Shown here: positions 33,609 to 45,030 of the stretch, piece after piece
How positions within the stretch are numbered: position 1 is the stretch's first letter
Layout of the letters: every line of letters begins with the position of its first letter
From: Datisca glomerata
Lineage: Eukaryota; Streptophyta; Magnoliopsida; Cucurbitales; Datiscaceae
Assembly: GCA_003255025.1 (NCBI GenBank)
Contig: QANY01004770.1
Coordinates: forward strand, 791,790 to 855,789
Direction of reading: 5' to 3'
DNA: 64,000 bases
Program-made: the position numbers and the translations under genes
Notes under the pieces: generated by a model
What the model was told of the DNA's origin: nothing
What the model saw: only the letters and a program-made list of their open reading frames with translations
Databases searched by the model: none

Positions 33609-33807
33609 GGGAGAACTGTAAAAATAACCCATTTCTTAGCTCAAGTTACAAAAATGTCCAGAAAATTATTTTATTGCAAAAATAGTCGAATATATGATAA
33701 ATAATTTGTTTACCAGTGTCTAATTTTGGTAGATGAATTATTTACCACGGTCATATTTCGGCTATTTTTACAAATAAAATTTTTTTGGCCATTTTTACAA
33801 CTCCACC
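33609..33807. mobile_element. MITE candidate just downstream of the wax gene
   Basis: About 199 bp with inverted ends GGGAGAACTGTAAAAATAAC and, on the opposite strand, GGTGGAGTTGTAAAAATGGC. A second inverted pair lies further in (TTGCAAAAATAGTCGAATAT and, opposite strand, TTGTAAAAATAGCCGAAATAT). Length, AT content and paired ends fit a Mutator-type MITE. The flanks give no clear 9-bp duplication. It lies 37 bp beyond the stop codon at 33845 and may therefore be in the 3' UTR or polyadenylation region. Confidence 0.5.
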
Positions 33808-33844
33808 TCTAAAACCTGTATTTTCCTGTAATTTTCTCCTTGTT

Positions 33845-36800
33845 TTAAACCACACTCCATTCATGTCTAAGATAATGTTTAAGTGGGCCGAGTTGATTCT
33901 CTGGCAAGATCACTGTTACAGTTCGTCCGTCACCGCTTCTCTCATCACTATCTTTAGGCCCAGGAAGCACCAACACAGCCCCTTCATCGCCAACCCCATT
34001 TATTCCATAATTTACCAAAACAGGTCTCTGTCCATTCAATTCCAGCCCATACAAATCCGCTTCTTCTAAATTCACAAATGTCAAATTTGCCCCATATACA
34101 ATCAAATCCACTTCTCCATTTTCCTTCTCCACAATTTCTTCAATTACCCCATTCTCAATTACCCTTTTCTCCCTTATGAGATTTGCCAACTCTGCTTCAT
34201 CGGATTTGGAGACCGTAAAATCCGCTTCAATCGTGCTTATTTCCATTCCGTTCATTTGAACCAAATTTTCTCTGTTACGGTTAACATTCGTACAAATCGT
34301 CACGGTTCTTGGACCAGAATCGTCCCTGATTTTGGACAGTGATTTCCAAATTATTGAAGAGAGAGTTTCGAAGTGTGAGAATTTGTTGGGTTCTGTAAGA
34401 TCATGAATGGTTGAGATCATTTGGTTTAGTTGTTGGGAAGTGAAATGAAAGGAGTGGGTTTCCATTTTACAGGTATTGGCAGTTATCCAAGAGTCTCCAA
34501 TTGGGTTGACCTTTTTGACTGAAGATGGTTTGTGACTGATTGAAGGTGGGATTTGATTGGACAGATTAGGAAGAGGGAGGGGGATCAACGGTTTTGGCAT
34601 GTGACCTGTCATTATCTGGCCCCACCTATTGATGAAGGCTGAAGCTGAGAAGGCATCTCCTAGGACGTGAGCCCAGCTCAGTCCTACTGACATTCCTCCA
34701 CATTTGAACGTTGTAAACTGAAAGTGGAGACAAAACACATAATCATCAAACAATCAACAGTTAAAGTATCTTTTTGGTCCTCAATTTTTTTATATGTTAT
34801 CATTTTGCTTCTTGTACTTTATTTTTTTTAGCAATTTAAGTCATTTAGACATGTTTTTATTTTTATCATTGAACTTTACTTAATCTTTTAAGTTTAAACA
34901 TATTCTCAATTTAATTTTCACTATCAATTATGTGAATCAAACGTCACACTAATCAATTTTGTGCACCACATCAGTGTTATTTTCACTTTTCACTCATGAA
35001 ATTGAAAGTATATAAACACGGGTAAGTCTCTCCTACTGGCAGGTATGGTACTGTGTGTATCTCAAATGTCTACGATGATATTTAAAATATGATGAACAAT
35101 AAGGTACCAACAACGCATTTTAAGTATCCACATAGGATAGTATAAATGTGTTGTAGGTGCCCACATACTATAACAGTCGATATCGCTAAACATTTTAATA
35201 TAAACACATGTAAATGAAAAATATAGAGAGATGCTAAACTTAGTGAATTTTAAGGGTGAACAATTTAATACTGAACCGAACTGAAAATGACCGGTTCAAT
35301 CAGTTCAGTCGCCTCTGTAAAATCACTGAACCGAAATATATATATATTAAAATTATTACATATAAATACTCATAGGTAAAGTAGTAACCCTAACTCATTT
35401 CAATCTTAGCCATCTCCATCTCATAGTTGTGAATTCCGTTCTGTTTCGATCGAAATGGCCGGAATATTCCAGTTCCGGCGAGGAACGGAACGACATAGGG
35501 TTCAAAATATTTTGAGAATATTTCGTTTAACTACATTTAGAAACAAATTATTTCGACAAATTAAGTGATGGTATTAGTGGTGTTGGGCGCGCTGATTAGG
35601 TGCCTAGCTGCCTTCACGACCTGGGTTTGAATCCCAGGTCGCTTAAATCTACAATTTTAGGATTTTAAGTGATTATTTTTAGAAAATGATAGTTCTACTG
35701 CACTCTCTCTAATGAGACAAAGTAAATTATTTGTATATTTTATTTTATATTACTTCATATTCTTATTTATAAATAAAAATTTAGAACTGAAATATTCAAA
35801 ATATGACTGAAATTTTTTTTCGAAATGTAACACCGGAATACCGAAATATCTGAAATGTTTCATTTTTTAAAATACTGAAATGGTCACCGAAATGAAATTG
35901 ACTACTATGCTCAATCTTCTCTCTCTTCTCTCTCTCTGACCACTTTATTCCTTCAAGGAACTTCCTTCCCAATCTTTCAGGAGTTCTAAAGGTTCCTTCT
36001 CTCTCGCTACCATTTCTCCATCAAAGTTCAACCTTCTTGTTCAAAGCAGATCTAAGATTGCTTCCAACCATGGCGTTCTTTTTAGAAGCTCTAAGATTAC
36101 TTCTCTCTGGCGACCATCTTTGGAACATTCGATATTTTTCTAAAGCGGCAACGAGTAGACAGAGGAGTCATTCGCGTCTCATTCGATCTACTTCTCCGTC
36201 ATCTGCATTTTGTTCAGTCTATACTTCATCGACATCAACACTCTTGTTCGAGCTCCTCATAAACAACAACGAGATAGACATAGAAGTTTCATCTCGTTCA
36301 ATGTGCAATCTCCATCACTGATGTTGGTAGAAAAGTATAGATTGAATAATTTTATATTCAGTTTGTTAGTGCTATGATTTCTCATCATAAAGGGGTACCG
36401 TATTGTTTACTGGAAGTTTGAATATAATAAATTTCATATGAATTTTGTCTTGTTTCGATTTGTGTTACAAGGATTATTTTGTTCAATTATATCGTGATTT
36501 TATTTCAGAAAAAATGGGTGATTTGGGTATTGGATCAGGGATTTAGGGATTGATTTTAGGGTTAGGATTTTAAAGACTTACATGATACTGCCGAACTGCA
36601 GAACCAATCGAATCAAATCAAAAGTTTTGATTCGGTTCTTATACAAATGATGGTTTGGTATATTGCAGAACCAAAACATTCGGTTCAGTTCTGATTTTAA
36701 CTACTAATTGAACCAAACCGTGAAAACCCCTAATGAATTTAGTGCAAAAAAATTTATTGTAAAAAATTTAAAGGGTATGAATTAGATTAACGAAAAATAT

Positions 36801-37883
36801 TACACACGGATTGTGATTACAAAACAGCAAAATTATAGAGCTCTTTATGCAATTTAGTCCTTGAATTTTTTTAATTATTTGTATTAACTAAATTGGGAGT
36901 AACAAAAGCATGGAAAACAAGACACCAAATTTGCCCTTTATTAGCACTTGATACGGCACTAGATGCTTAGAAACTGATTGATACCGACTTTATTGGTCAG
37001 ATCAAGTCACTTTTAACTCCTACCAAACTAATAATAATTACCAACTACTTTATTTTAAAAAAATAATAATAAAACATTGGAATGGTGGAACTGTTTATTT
37101 ATATTAAATAATAATAATCAACAACAACATTAACATATACCAAGATTCAGAGCCTCCAAGAAAACAGGGATCAACCCTAATAACCCTTATCAAACTATTT
37201 TTCGGTGCCTTTGTTTGCCGTTTTGGCAAAACATTAGATATTGTTTTTTCGATCTGTCTTGTTGATTATTTTTCTAATATTTTAGATAAATTCCGCATAA
37301 TTTCCCAATTTAAAAAAAATGAAAACTCACTTTTCATTCTAAGCAGATACATAAAAACTAACCTGTAAGAATACTAGAGGAGTGAAACAATATAACAACA
37401 GAGAACGGAGAAAGGAGAACAACAAGAAATACATAAAAAACTAACCTGTAAGAATACTAGAGGCGTGAAACCCAAATCAGGACCAAGGACTTGATCATAA
37501 ACAAGACCATCATGGAGCGAATGATCGTTAAGTTGCAACCATTCATCAACAGTTTTATCACAGTCAGCTTCAACAATCCTAACCCCACCATCGTTACACT
37601 TAATGAAAGGTCTTCCAGTTGTTTGGGATTTTCTAATCCTACCTGAGGTTGTATAGTAAAGATTCAACCATGGAAACATTGGCTCTTTTAACTCATGTAT
37701 GGTTACCCCTTCAACTGCCTCTCTTCTGAAGAAATATACTCCTTTTATGTAATGAAACTTCATCAACAAATCCACGTTTCTCAGCTCTTCTAACTTGTCT
37801 TCTCTTGTTGCGTTAGCTGGTACTACTGATGATAATCTCACCCCTGATATCAGGCTTTTCCCCGAATTTTCCATTGCCACCAT
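33845..37883 (-). CDS. ECERIFERUM2/26-like BAHD-fold protein, two exons
   Basis: Exon 1 is 37883-37446 (146 codons), exon 2 is 34717-33845 (290 codons plus stop), together 436 aa, the usual size of CER2-like proteins. Splice sites are TTACAG|GTTAGT and CTTTCAG|TTTACAAC, phase 0. Exon 1 carries the N-domain (PWLNLYYTTSGRIR, RPFIKCNDGGVRIVEADCD); exon 2 starts FTTFKCGGMSVGLSWAHVLGD, giving HXXXD at His163-Asp167. The C-terminal DFGWG of active BAHD acyltransferases is replaced by ADLYGLE, with VLPGPKD and VILPEN further on. CER2-like proteins help the CER6 condensing enzyme elongate acyl-CoAs beyond C28 for cuticular wax, in the endoplasmic reticulum, and published work found the HXXXD of CER2 dispensable. 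A second in-frame ATG is at 37874. The intron (2,728 bp) holds nested hAT elements. Subgroup (CER26 or CER2) is inferred from memory. Confidence 0.88.
34718..35250 (-). other. Wax gene intron, acceptor side
   Basis: The minus-strand acceptor CCACTTTCAG precedes exon 2. The remainder is AT-rich intron with no feature up to the hAT TSD at 35243-35250. Confidence 0.6.
35408..35910. mobile_element. Inner hAT-type element, TSD TCAATCTT
   Basis: TCAATCTT stands at 35400-35407 and 35911-35918. The right end (GACTACTATGC) and the left region (CGTTCTGTTTCG) match the 21262-22666 element, so it is a shorter member of that family. The family start (TAGTTG) is 16 bases inside the left TSD, so either the end is rearranged or the true left boundary lies at about 35423. 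Confidence 0.65.
35570..35660 (+). repeat. tRNA-like (SINE head) signature
   Basis: GGCGCGCTGATTAGG (35586-35600) resembles an A box. GGTTTGAATCC (35624-35634) matches the RNA polymerase III B box GGTTCGANTCC at ten of eleven positions, inside a short hairpin CCTGGGTTTGAATCCCAGG. Spacing fits a tRNA-derived promoter, but the full tRNA cloverleaf is not present. A tRNA-derived SINE inserted in the inner hAT is the best explanation; its 3' end is not defined. Confidence 0.5.
37348..37471 (-). repeat. Duplicated exon 1 end and splice donor
   Basis: About 42 bp covering the last codons of exon 1 and its 5' splice site occurs twice: 37348-37389 and 37429-37471, 82 bp apart. The right copy is joined to the full exon and is the coding donor. 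The left copy repeats TTACAG|GTTAGT inside the intron. Confidence 0.85.
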
Positions 37884-38399
37884 TTCACAAAACTTTCACA
37901 CACACAGAGAGAGATCGTCGTTACAAAGCAAATTGGTAGATGCCAATCAGGAATATCCTTTTTAACATAATGAGGGAATGGGGCTGGGCGGTGACTGGTG
38001 AGAGGCTTTAATATTATGAAAGAGATAGTTTGCATTCTCTTTTAAACTGCAAAAATGAAGAGGGTTGGCATGATCTAGTTCGTCATATGAGTGGTCCTGA
38101 TCAGTCCACTCATCATAAATTTTTCTTGACGACTACAAATGTGTAGTGACATCCGAGTTAATATGAGCTTATTATAAAAATGGACAACTCAACTGATCTA
38201 CTCAAGTGTACCCTAGTCTACAAAATTAAAAAGAATCAGCATCCTTAACTTTTTACATCTTCATTCCGTAGCTTCAAACTCGCATGGTAATCGACGGAGT
38301 TAAGTCATTTTACTTCTTGAATAATAATTGTCTTGTTCCCCACGATTTTGAAATATCCTAAAAACTTTAATCACCATTTCACTCTTGGTAAAAGTCTTA
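37884..38399 (-). promoter_or_regulatory. Upstream region of the wax gene, no clear elements
   Basis: The minus-strand sequence before the start codon is rich in CT/GT repeats (CTCTCTCTGTGTGTGTG at about 37895-37912), typical of plant 5' leaders. No convincing TATA box could be placed. A CACTA transposon end starts 516 bp upstream of the ATG. Confidence 0.35.
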
Positions 38400-38545
38400 C
38401 ACTACAAGAAAAACAGCATCTCGCGGTGGTTATGACAACCGCCAATAAAAATAAAGAGGTGAGGATGTACGTCGATGGTTTTTCTAAAGATAATTTTAAC
38501 CCGGCGGTTTTGTATAAACCACTGGTAAAAATTAAGCACTGAGGA
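38400..38545 (+). mobile_element. Orphan CACTA (En/Spm) transposon terminus
   Basis: CACTACAAGAAAAACAGC at 38400 is the canonical plant CACTA terminal repeat. It is followed by subterminal words in both orientations (GCGGTGG, AACCGCC, CGGCGGTTTT, AACCACTGG). The opposite terminus (ending TTCTTGTAGTG) was not found in the window, so the element is truncated or a fragment. Confidence 0.75.
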
Positions 38546-39246
38546 TTACCAGATGTTTTGAAAGAATTTACAATGCTATAAAGCGTGCAAACATATCATT
38601 ATTGCTTTCAATTTCATTCATTTCAAAAAATTCATATTCACATATGCAAATAAGATTAAGTTTATTTATGCTTAAAGCATAACACATTAATAGCTTTTGC
38701 ATTGAAAAATAAATCATTTTTTTTATCAAATCTCATGATTTAGACATGTGATTACCATTTTTGACAATATCCCATAAATTATGATCAAAGGATTCAAAAA
38801 GTACTTTCACTTAAACTTCCAAAAACTATACTTGTTTCCATAAAAAATAGAAGTTTTGGATAGATTTTGATTGTTACAAAATAAACACAAAAGTAGATGT
38901 CATAGCTCAAGATGACTAAGTCTCAAGTTACAGAGCTTAAGCTCTGATACTAATAGTAAGATTGATATAATATACCTTTTTTAAAGAGAAACTATTAAAA
39001 GAAAGATTTGTACTTGAAATATAAAATTGTTTGAAATAAAAATGAATAATATATAAATGAATCAAAAAATAATATAATAAACGTGTAATAAATAAATAAA
39101 ATATGGAAGCTTCAATTTTCATAATGAACTCAAGTAGCAATTAACGAATAAAAAATGATACTCTTTTATATTTTCATGCAACATTATTTTTATCTTATAG
39201 AATGTATTACATTCAAAAATCAAAGTTCAAATATCATAAGATAAAT
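38546..39246. other. AT-rich sequence, nothing recognised
   Basis: No gene or element end seen; it may be interior of the truncated CACTA element. Confidence 0.35.
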
Positions 39247-40734
39247 TGTAACAACGCTGAAAGAAGCATTACAAAACAATAATCATTACAGAGAAAATAA
39301 ACATAGTTTCATTCATAAACTTTGAGACAAACATACACACAATTATATATGCAAACTTCGACTTACCTGATCGCCTGGTAAGACAAGTTAAAGAACAAAA
39401 TCTCCTCAAATAAAATAGTTCTATGCTCCCTTAGAATGATTGTCGATATACGATTATGATTAGAAAGCTAGTGTTATGATGTCACATTTGGGTAAAATGT
39501 CACAAAATATTCTATGTTCATAAAAATATTATATTTTTACCCTCTAATACCATAATACTTCATAGGAACTTTTGTGAATTTTAGTAGTATTCTGATATTG
39601 TTTATAATGTTGAAACACAAAAGTATTGGTGGATACGTAAAACTATTTTTCAGCCAAAATAATAAATTTTAATAGAACGTTTCAATATCTAAAACTGATC
39701 AAAAGGTTCTGAAAATTTGAAGTGTTGGTATAAACAAACTCAAAACATTACGGTAAAATTTTCACATTAAAATGACTTAATCTTGTTACAAAAATAAACT
39801 AAAACTAAGATACTATGAATCTGTTTTACTATACTTAAACAACAGTTCTCAACATTTTTAGAAGAAAACATGAGCCTCGTTTTCCTCTACATTATTTACA
39901 ATAAAAATATTGACATGTTGGGAATATACATAAAAATTTTCAGATAAAAATATCCTAGAACGAAACTCTGGGATTTATAGAAATTACAATAATTTTGTTT
40001 TCAAAACGTGATGAAACAGTTTTCCAGAACATTATGTCCGAGTTTTTAAACTGTTAGGATAGTTTTTCATGATACTTAAAACACACATTTCATAAACACA
40101 ATATAATTTTGGGGCTATATAATAGTAAAACTAAAACTTTTGAGAGAAATTACCAAATCAAATGCTTATTTCGCTGAACTAGGGCACGGTTTTGAAATAT
40201 GGTTATCGAATATGAAAATTAGTACAAATCCTCAAAGTAAAAACGTTTCAAAAATTTAGATTTACAAAAATAGTTTTCATACCTTCGACTTTGATTAGTC
40301 ACAAAAAACTCGGGTCTTTGATTGAATATTGCCAACGAATGGAGAATGAAGGACTCAAGGAAGACAAAGTGTAAAGGAAGAAGTTTATGGTTTAGAAGTG
40401 GAGAAGATGTTCCGCTTAGGAGAATAAAGCAGAGAAAAATAGGAAGGAGGATGCAAGGCTTAAGAGTCCAACCTAGCAATCAGAATGATGTCTATCTTGA
40501 TTTATGAGATAATGAAAAATGAGAGAGATGCATGGCCAATGGACTCTCACTTTCCAAATCTCACCTTTTGATATAGATAAGGAGAGAACCTAAAATTTGA
40601 ACTTCTAATTGGCAATCATAGAGATGATATTTTCCAAGTTCATTATCCCCTTTTTGTTTTATAAAACGTTTTAAAAATTATTCTCAATTTTTTTCGTTGA
40701 GAATTTGAGCATTTTAAAATATTACAATCTTACA
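39247..40734 (-). mobile_element. Candidate gypsy solo LTR
   Basis: It starts TGTAACAACGCTGAAAG, close to the TGTAACACCCCGAAAG start of the 26040 LTR, and a matching end AATCTTACA stands at 40734. Flanks TAAAT (39242-39246) and TAATT (40735-40739) agree at four of five bases. No coding domain inside. The call rests on the termini; length is shorter than the other two gypsy LTRs. Confidence 0.45.
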
Positions 40735-43700
40735 TAATTAAAATACACTCTTATATAAACGTTTAACGACATGTAACTTATGATATGACTAAATGTTTTC
40801 TATATCAGTCACAAACAATATCTTTTTAGCCCTAAAGGAAAATAATATATAACATACGATAAAAATGCTTATATTATCAATCACTAAAGCAAGAAATTTT
40901 TTTTTAAAGATGGATATAATACCAACAAAAAATGACGGGTCTCATAAAATGCGACTTTACCATCTAGGGGGTCCCTAGCTAATTCTTCAGGCCGTAGAGT
41001 AAATGGACTCGGAATGGAGTATTCCCCCTAATTTTGGCATGTTCCGCGGTCATGGTCCTATTCGCCTGATCGAACGCATACGTGCGATGCCTCTGATTTG
41101 TCTTCATCATCCGTGTCAGGCTCATTCCATTGAGTCTGTTCAGAAGATAAGGGATGTGACCGTGATATCACATGGATACATTACTCGTGTGATCTAGTCA
41201 TAATAAACGACAAATATAGCATGTGAACGTGAATGTTGAGATCTGATGGCTGAAGGATGATTACTTTGAGTCAACCTATGAAAGGTGACAAAACGCTCTT
41301 GGGAGAAGGAATTCAAAGAGAATTCTCCAAGTCTAATAAATGAAAAAATTCAAAATGGAGCTAAAGTGTCAAAAGTGTCAAAAGTCCTTACCATGAAAGG
41401 GAAAGCCTCTATTTGTAGAGAAGCTTTCATGCGATGTCCACTCTAATTAATCCATTGTCTAATTGGCAGTGAACCCTATGTAATGACACCTCATCAAACT
41501 CGTTGAGGTGGCAACATCCAGTCATCACTTGTTATAACCATAACTTGTGGGACATGGTATATATGGGAGGATTCTTATATCGGGACCTTTCACATTGTGC
41601 CATGTGTGACGTGCAGTGACCGTGAATTCAGGAAGAAAGAACACGGAGAATCGTGCTACATCGACGAGACATGCGATATTCGTCCAGGACCCCTCCAAAG
41701 GGGTATCCTAACAACTAATTCCCTTCCCGTAATGGGAAAGCGACACGTCCATGGCCCTCAAAGAGGTCATACTGATTAAGGGATATCCTTTCCAATATGG
41801 TGAATCTCGCCCAAATCCAGCAGACCACAACCCCCAGAATTGTTCCCAGGCAAGAGATCCACTTAAGTATTTATCACTTGACTTAATGGTTACAATGATA
41901 CAAACGAATACATAGAAAGAACAAATAATACAAGATACATTTTATGTCGGTCGATCACTGATGTGGATCGAGCAATCATGTTAAAAATTTAAAGCAGACA
42001 TTTGACAGTAGTTCATAGGAGTGATATGTGCCACATTAGTGAGTCAAAGTCAAAGTGATCAACTACGTGAATGATGAGGGTGCACCCATATACATTAGCT
42101 CCTTTTGTAAGTTCAAATGCATAACAGTTGAAGTTGTACATAGTCTTGATGTGTGTTGTGATCTTTCTAGATGAGCCACCGAATTGTAAGATGTTTAACT
42201 TTGAAGACGAATGTTTCTCCACTGAATCAGCCATGTAAGCTCATCTTTGTTACTATAGCCCCCAACTAGATCTGATGTTGTACCAATTACTTTCATTTAG
42301 CCTCCAGTAAGAGATGCAAGAAGTAGTTGTCTACGACACAACTTTCTCAGTAAAGAGTCTGATCATGACGACATTCATGGAAGAATGTCTAGATGAAAAA
42401 TATATATATACACTATAAATGCACAACCTTATGTTCAATGTTAGCACAAAAGAGTATACATGATAATATATGTACCATATGCATGTTCATAATGTGTGTT
42501 CAAATACTCGTGTATCATGCCAAGTGAATAGAGCCAACTAATATTCAATAACTATATCATGCTCATATATGATAGATATAGCTCAATGGTGTGTTCACAT
42601 CAACATTACTAGAGATAGTTCATCAGAGTTATGAATAAATGTACAGTCACTTTCCAATATTAATCATCTAGAAAAACTGAAAAAATTAACCATGGCGGAA
42701 CTCACCAAAAATGGTTGAGGGGTGAATACGCATGCTAGAGGCATATGCCATAATGCTCAGTGGGGAACGTGAACTTTCAAATATGATGTTAGTACAATTA
42801 GTTATGTATTCCAATAGATGTAACAAGTGCATGTTTGCAACATTTTTGCATTTTAATGTCGTATGATGATTGACAGAATCAAGTAGGTATACATCATAGC
42901 CAATTTACTTGCATGTGAATGATAATGTTTGACAATGTGTTTATAACCTCTACTAGTAGAGATGAAATCACATTCAGTGATGTTATTTGAAAATTCTTCT
43001 ACATACATAATTATAGATGCACTTTCAATGATAAACATAATAGTATGGGTGAGACCTTCAAAGATAAACAAAATACTATTTCCTGAATTGTCATCCTTAG
43101 ACGATTTACCATTTGAAGGCGCATATGCGTAAAATTGCATGATACTACCTAAGAAGGTGCATAGGTACATTAGAATAGAATGAAATTTCCAAAGAATGGA
43201 CATATATATGTGAACATTAAACCACCCATTGTGGCCTAACGGTGAAATACGTACCAACTTATTTAAAGTTTGAGCGAATTCTCTCCTTTTAATAAAACAT
43301 GTTTTAACGAACAAGTTCCACTTTTGGAGGAGAATTTGGGACAGTGGCTAAGTTCTGCTTTACATGCTTAGTCCCAAGTCACCCCTCATGGTAATTTTAT
43401 CTCGGGTGCACTTAGCGGTGAATCGTCAACTCGCCTGTTAAGGTGATTTTGTCATCATCGAGGGAGCATTGACCTGAAATACTCTACTTGAGGTACCAGA
43501 CATGGTTATTTCTTATTACCATGGATGTGTAGAACCAACATAAAAAAATATTTCCTCTAAGTAGTACTATAGATGCACTTAGAGGAAGCCGAAAGCCCTT
43601 TTTCTAATGATCTCTAAGGAACCAAGTGGCTTTGAAGCTCATATAACAACAAATCATTCTCAGGAATCATGAAAATTCTCAAGGATAACATTGAGATATT

Positions 43701-45030
43701 GTAAGGATGTAATATGATTGTATGACACAGAGTGTATGATTGTTCTTATTATGTTTGAAATCTGTAGCATGTTGCAATCATAAAAAATTTCAAGCCTAGT
43801 AGGAACATAACGCGACTCATTCAGTGTACAAATATAATACAGAAATGACTTGTCATGATGGCATGTGATCGGGGTATAATTGATCAAAATCGTCATTTTG
43901 TAGTCTCAGTTTGGTGACACCAGTGCCACTACCGTCACGAGGAGCTGTTATCGGTGCCAAAATATGGCACCCACACTAGGCACTTGTTTGATTCGTGGTG
44001 CAGAGAAAATTGTCGATGATGATATATTTTTTAGACATCACTTCATTGTCAGAGTAGGAAAGTAGGAGCGTTGAATACATATGTGTTAATTCAATATCAC
44101 TCTTACAAGATGTGTGTGGTGACTGTATGTGTCTGAGTTATTTTTGTTGCTTCTTAGCTCAAATGGAACTTATGTTTGTTCCAATGTCAAATGGCTTCCT
44201 TTCAAGATGATGAATAGTCACATGTTTGTGATAGAAACCAGATTGGCAACATGATGAAAAGTCACTTTAGCTCCTATATTCTTTGACAATTTGTATTGCC
44301 TCATTGATTAGGTTCACCATAACTCAAAGTGATTACTAGGATGTCATGAAATTGTAACAATGGTTAAAAGTGCATCTTTACATATGTTCATGTCGGGACA
44401 TCACACTAGGTATGAGTCGTCAATGGTAAAAATTTCATCTTATCCAAAGTTTGATCACTTGCTTTAAGCGTGGTTATTAAACTATATAATGATGCTTCAA
44501 ACAGTCGAATCTCGAATGAGCATTGACTAATTTGGGTACATCAAGCATTGTCCTTACATGTCGGAACTTTTGATTACATATCGAAGAACCTATGGCCTAT
44601 GTTCGATAGGGACATCGACCTTGGTGGGAACGAAAAATAGTATCACTGTGGTGGAATAGAGAATCATGATGGCTATTCTGACATATTCAACAACTCTTGT
44701 CACATTTAAATATGAAGAAGGGAAGACCGATAATATTTTTGATAGTACATGTTATCAAAGAAATAGAGTTGCTTGCAAAACTTGATTTCGATGATCGAGT
44801 CTTAAAGCATCTCACATTCCTGCACTGTCATGAACCATGAAACCTATTAGAGAAATTTGAGTTTGACAGTAAAGTGTCAATCCTTCATTGCTTAGTTCTA
44901 AACACACTAGTGGATATATACATTTTCATCAGGGACTGGATATTGCATGCCCTGAAATTCTTGATGACATTGCCAAAGCAAAGTAGTCACAAAAATCCAG
45001 GTGAAAGGAAGTGCGTACTGAAGATGCACC
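40735..45030. other. 4.3 kb without a recognisable gene
   Basis: Open frames are short and unrelated to families I know. 40940-41800 is less AT-rich, with TGACCGTGATATCAC at 41158-41172, and a minus-strand CTACAAATAGAGGC word near 41410 that could be a TATA-type promoter of an old LTR. 42240-44870 is AT-rich with stop codons in all frames. The likely content is degraded retroelement sequence, but I cannot show it. Confidence 0.35.

Larger units (their letters stand above)
35251..36732. mobile_element. hAT-type transposon, 1,482 bp, in the wax gene intron
   Basis: Ends are TAAGGGTGAAC and, opposite strand, TAGGGGTTTTCACGG, with clustered GAACCGAA/GGTTCGGTT words just inside each end, like the 31623-32735 element. 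The flanking 8-mers GTGAATTT (35243-35250) and ATGAATTT (36733-36740) match at seven of eight bases. It contains a second hAT (35408-35910). No transposase frame; the 94-codon frame at 36037-36321 has no family resemblance. Confidence 0.75.

Noticed and set aside
35585..35650. tRNA gene
   Set aside because: Only A- and B-box-like words and a T-arm-like hairpin are present; acceptor and anticodon stems do not pair, so a tRNA-derived SINE is more likely.
41158..41172. TGACCGTGATATCAC palindromic word as an operator or regulatory site
   Set aside because: A single imperfect palindrome with no gene nearby; no basis for a function.
40940..41800. Host gene exon in the less AT-rich segment
   Set aside because: Frames of 60-64 codons show no conserved motif and no plausible splice-linked neighbours.
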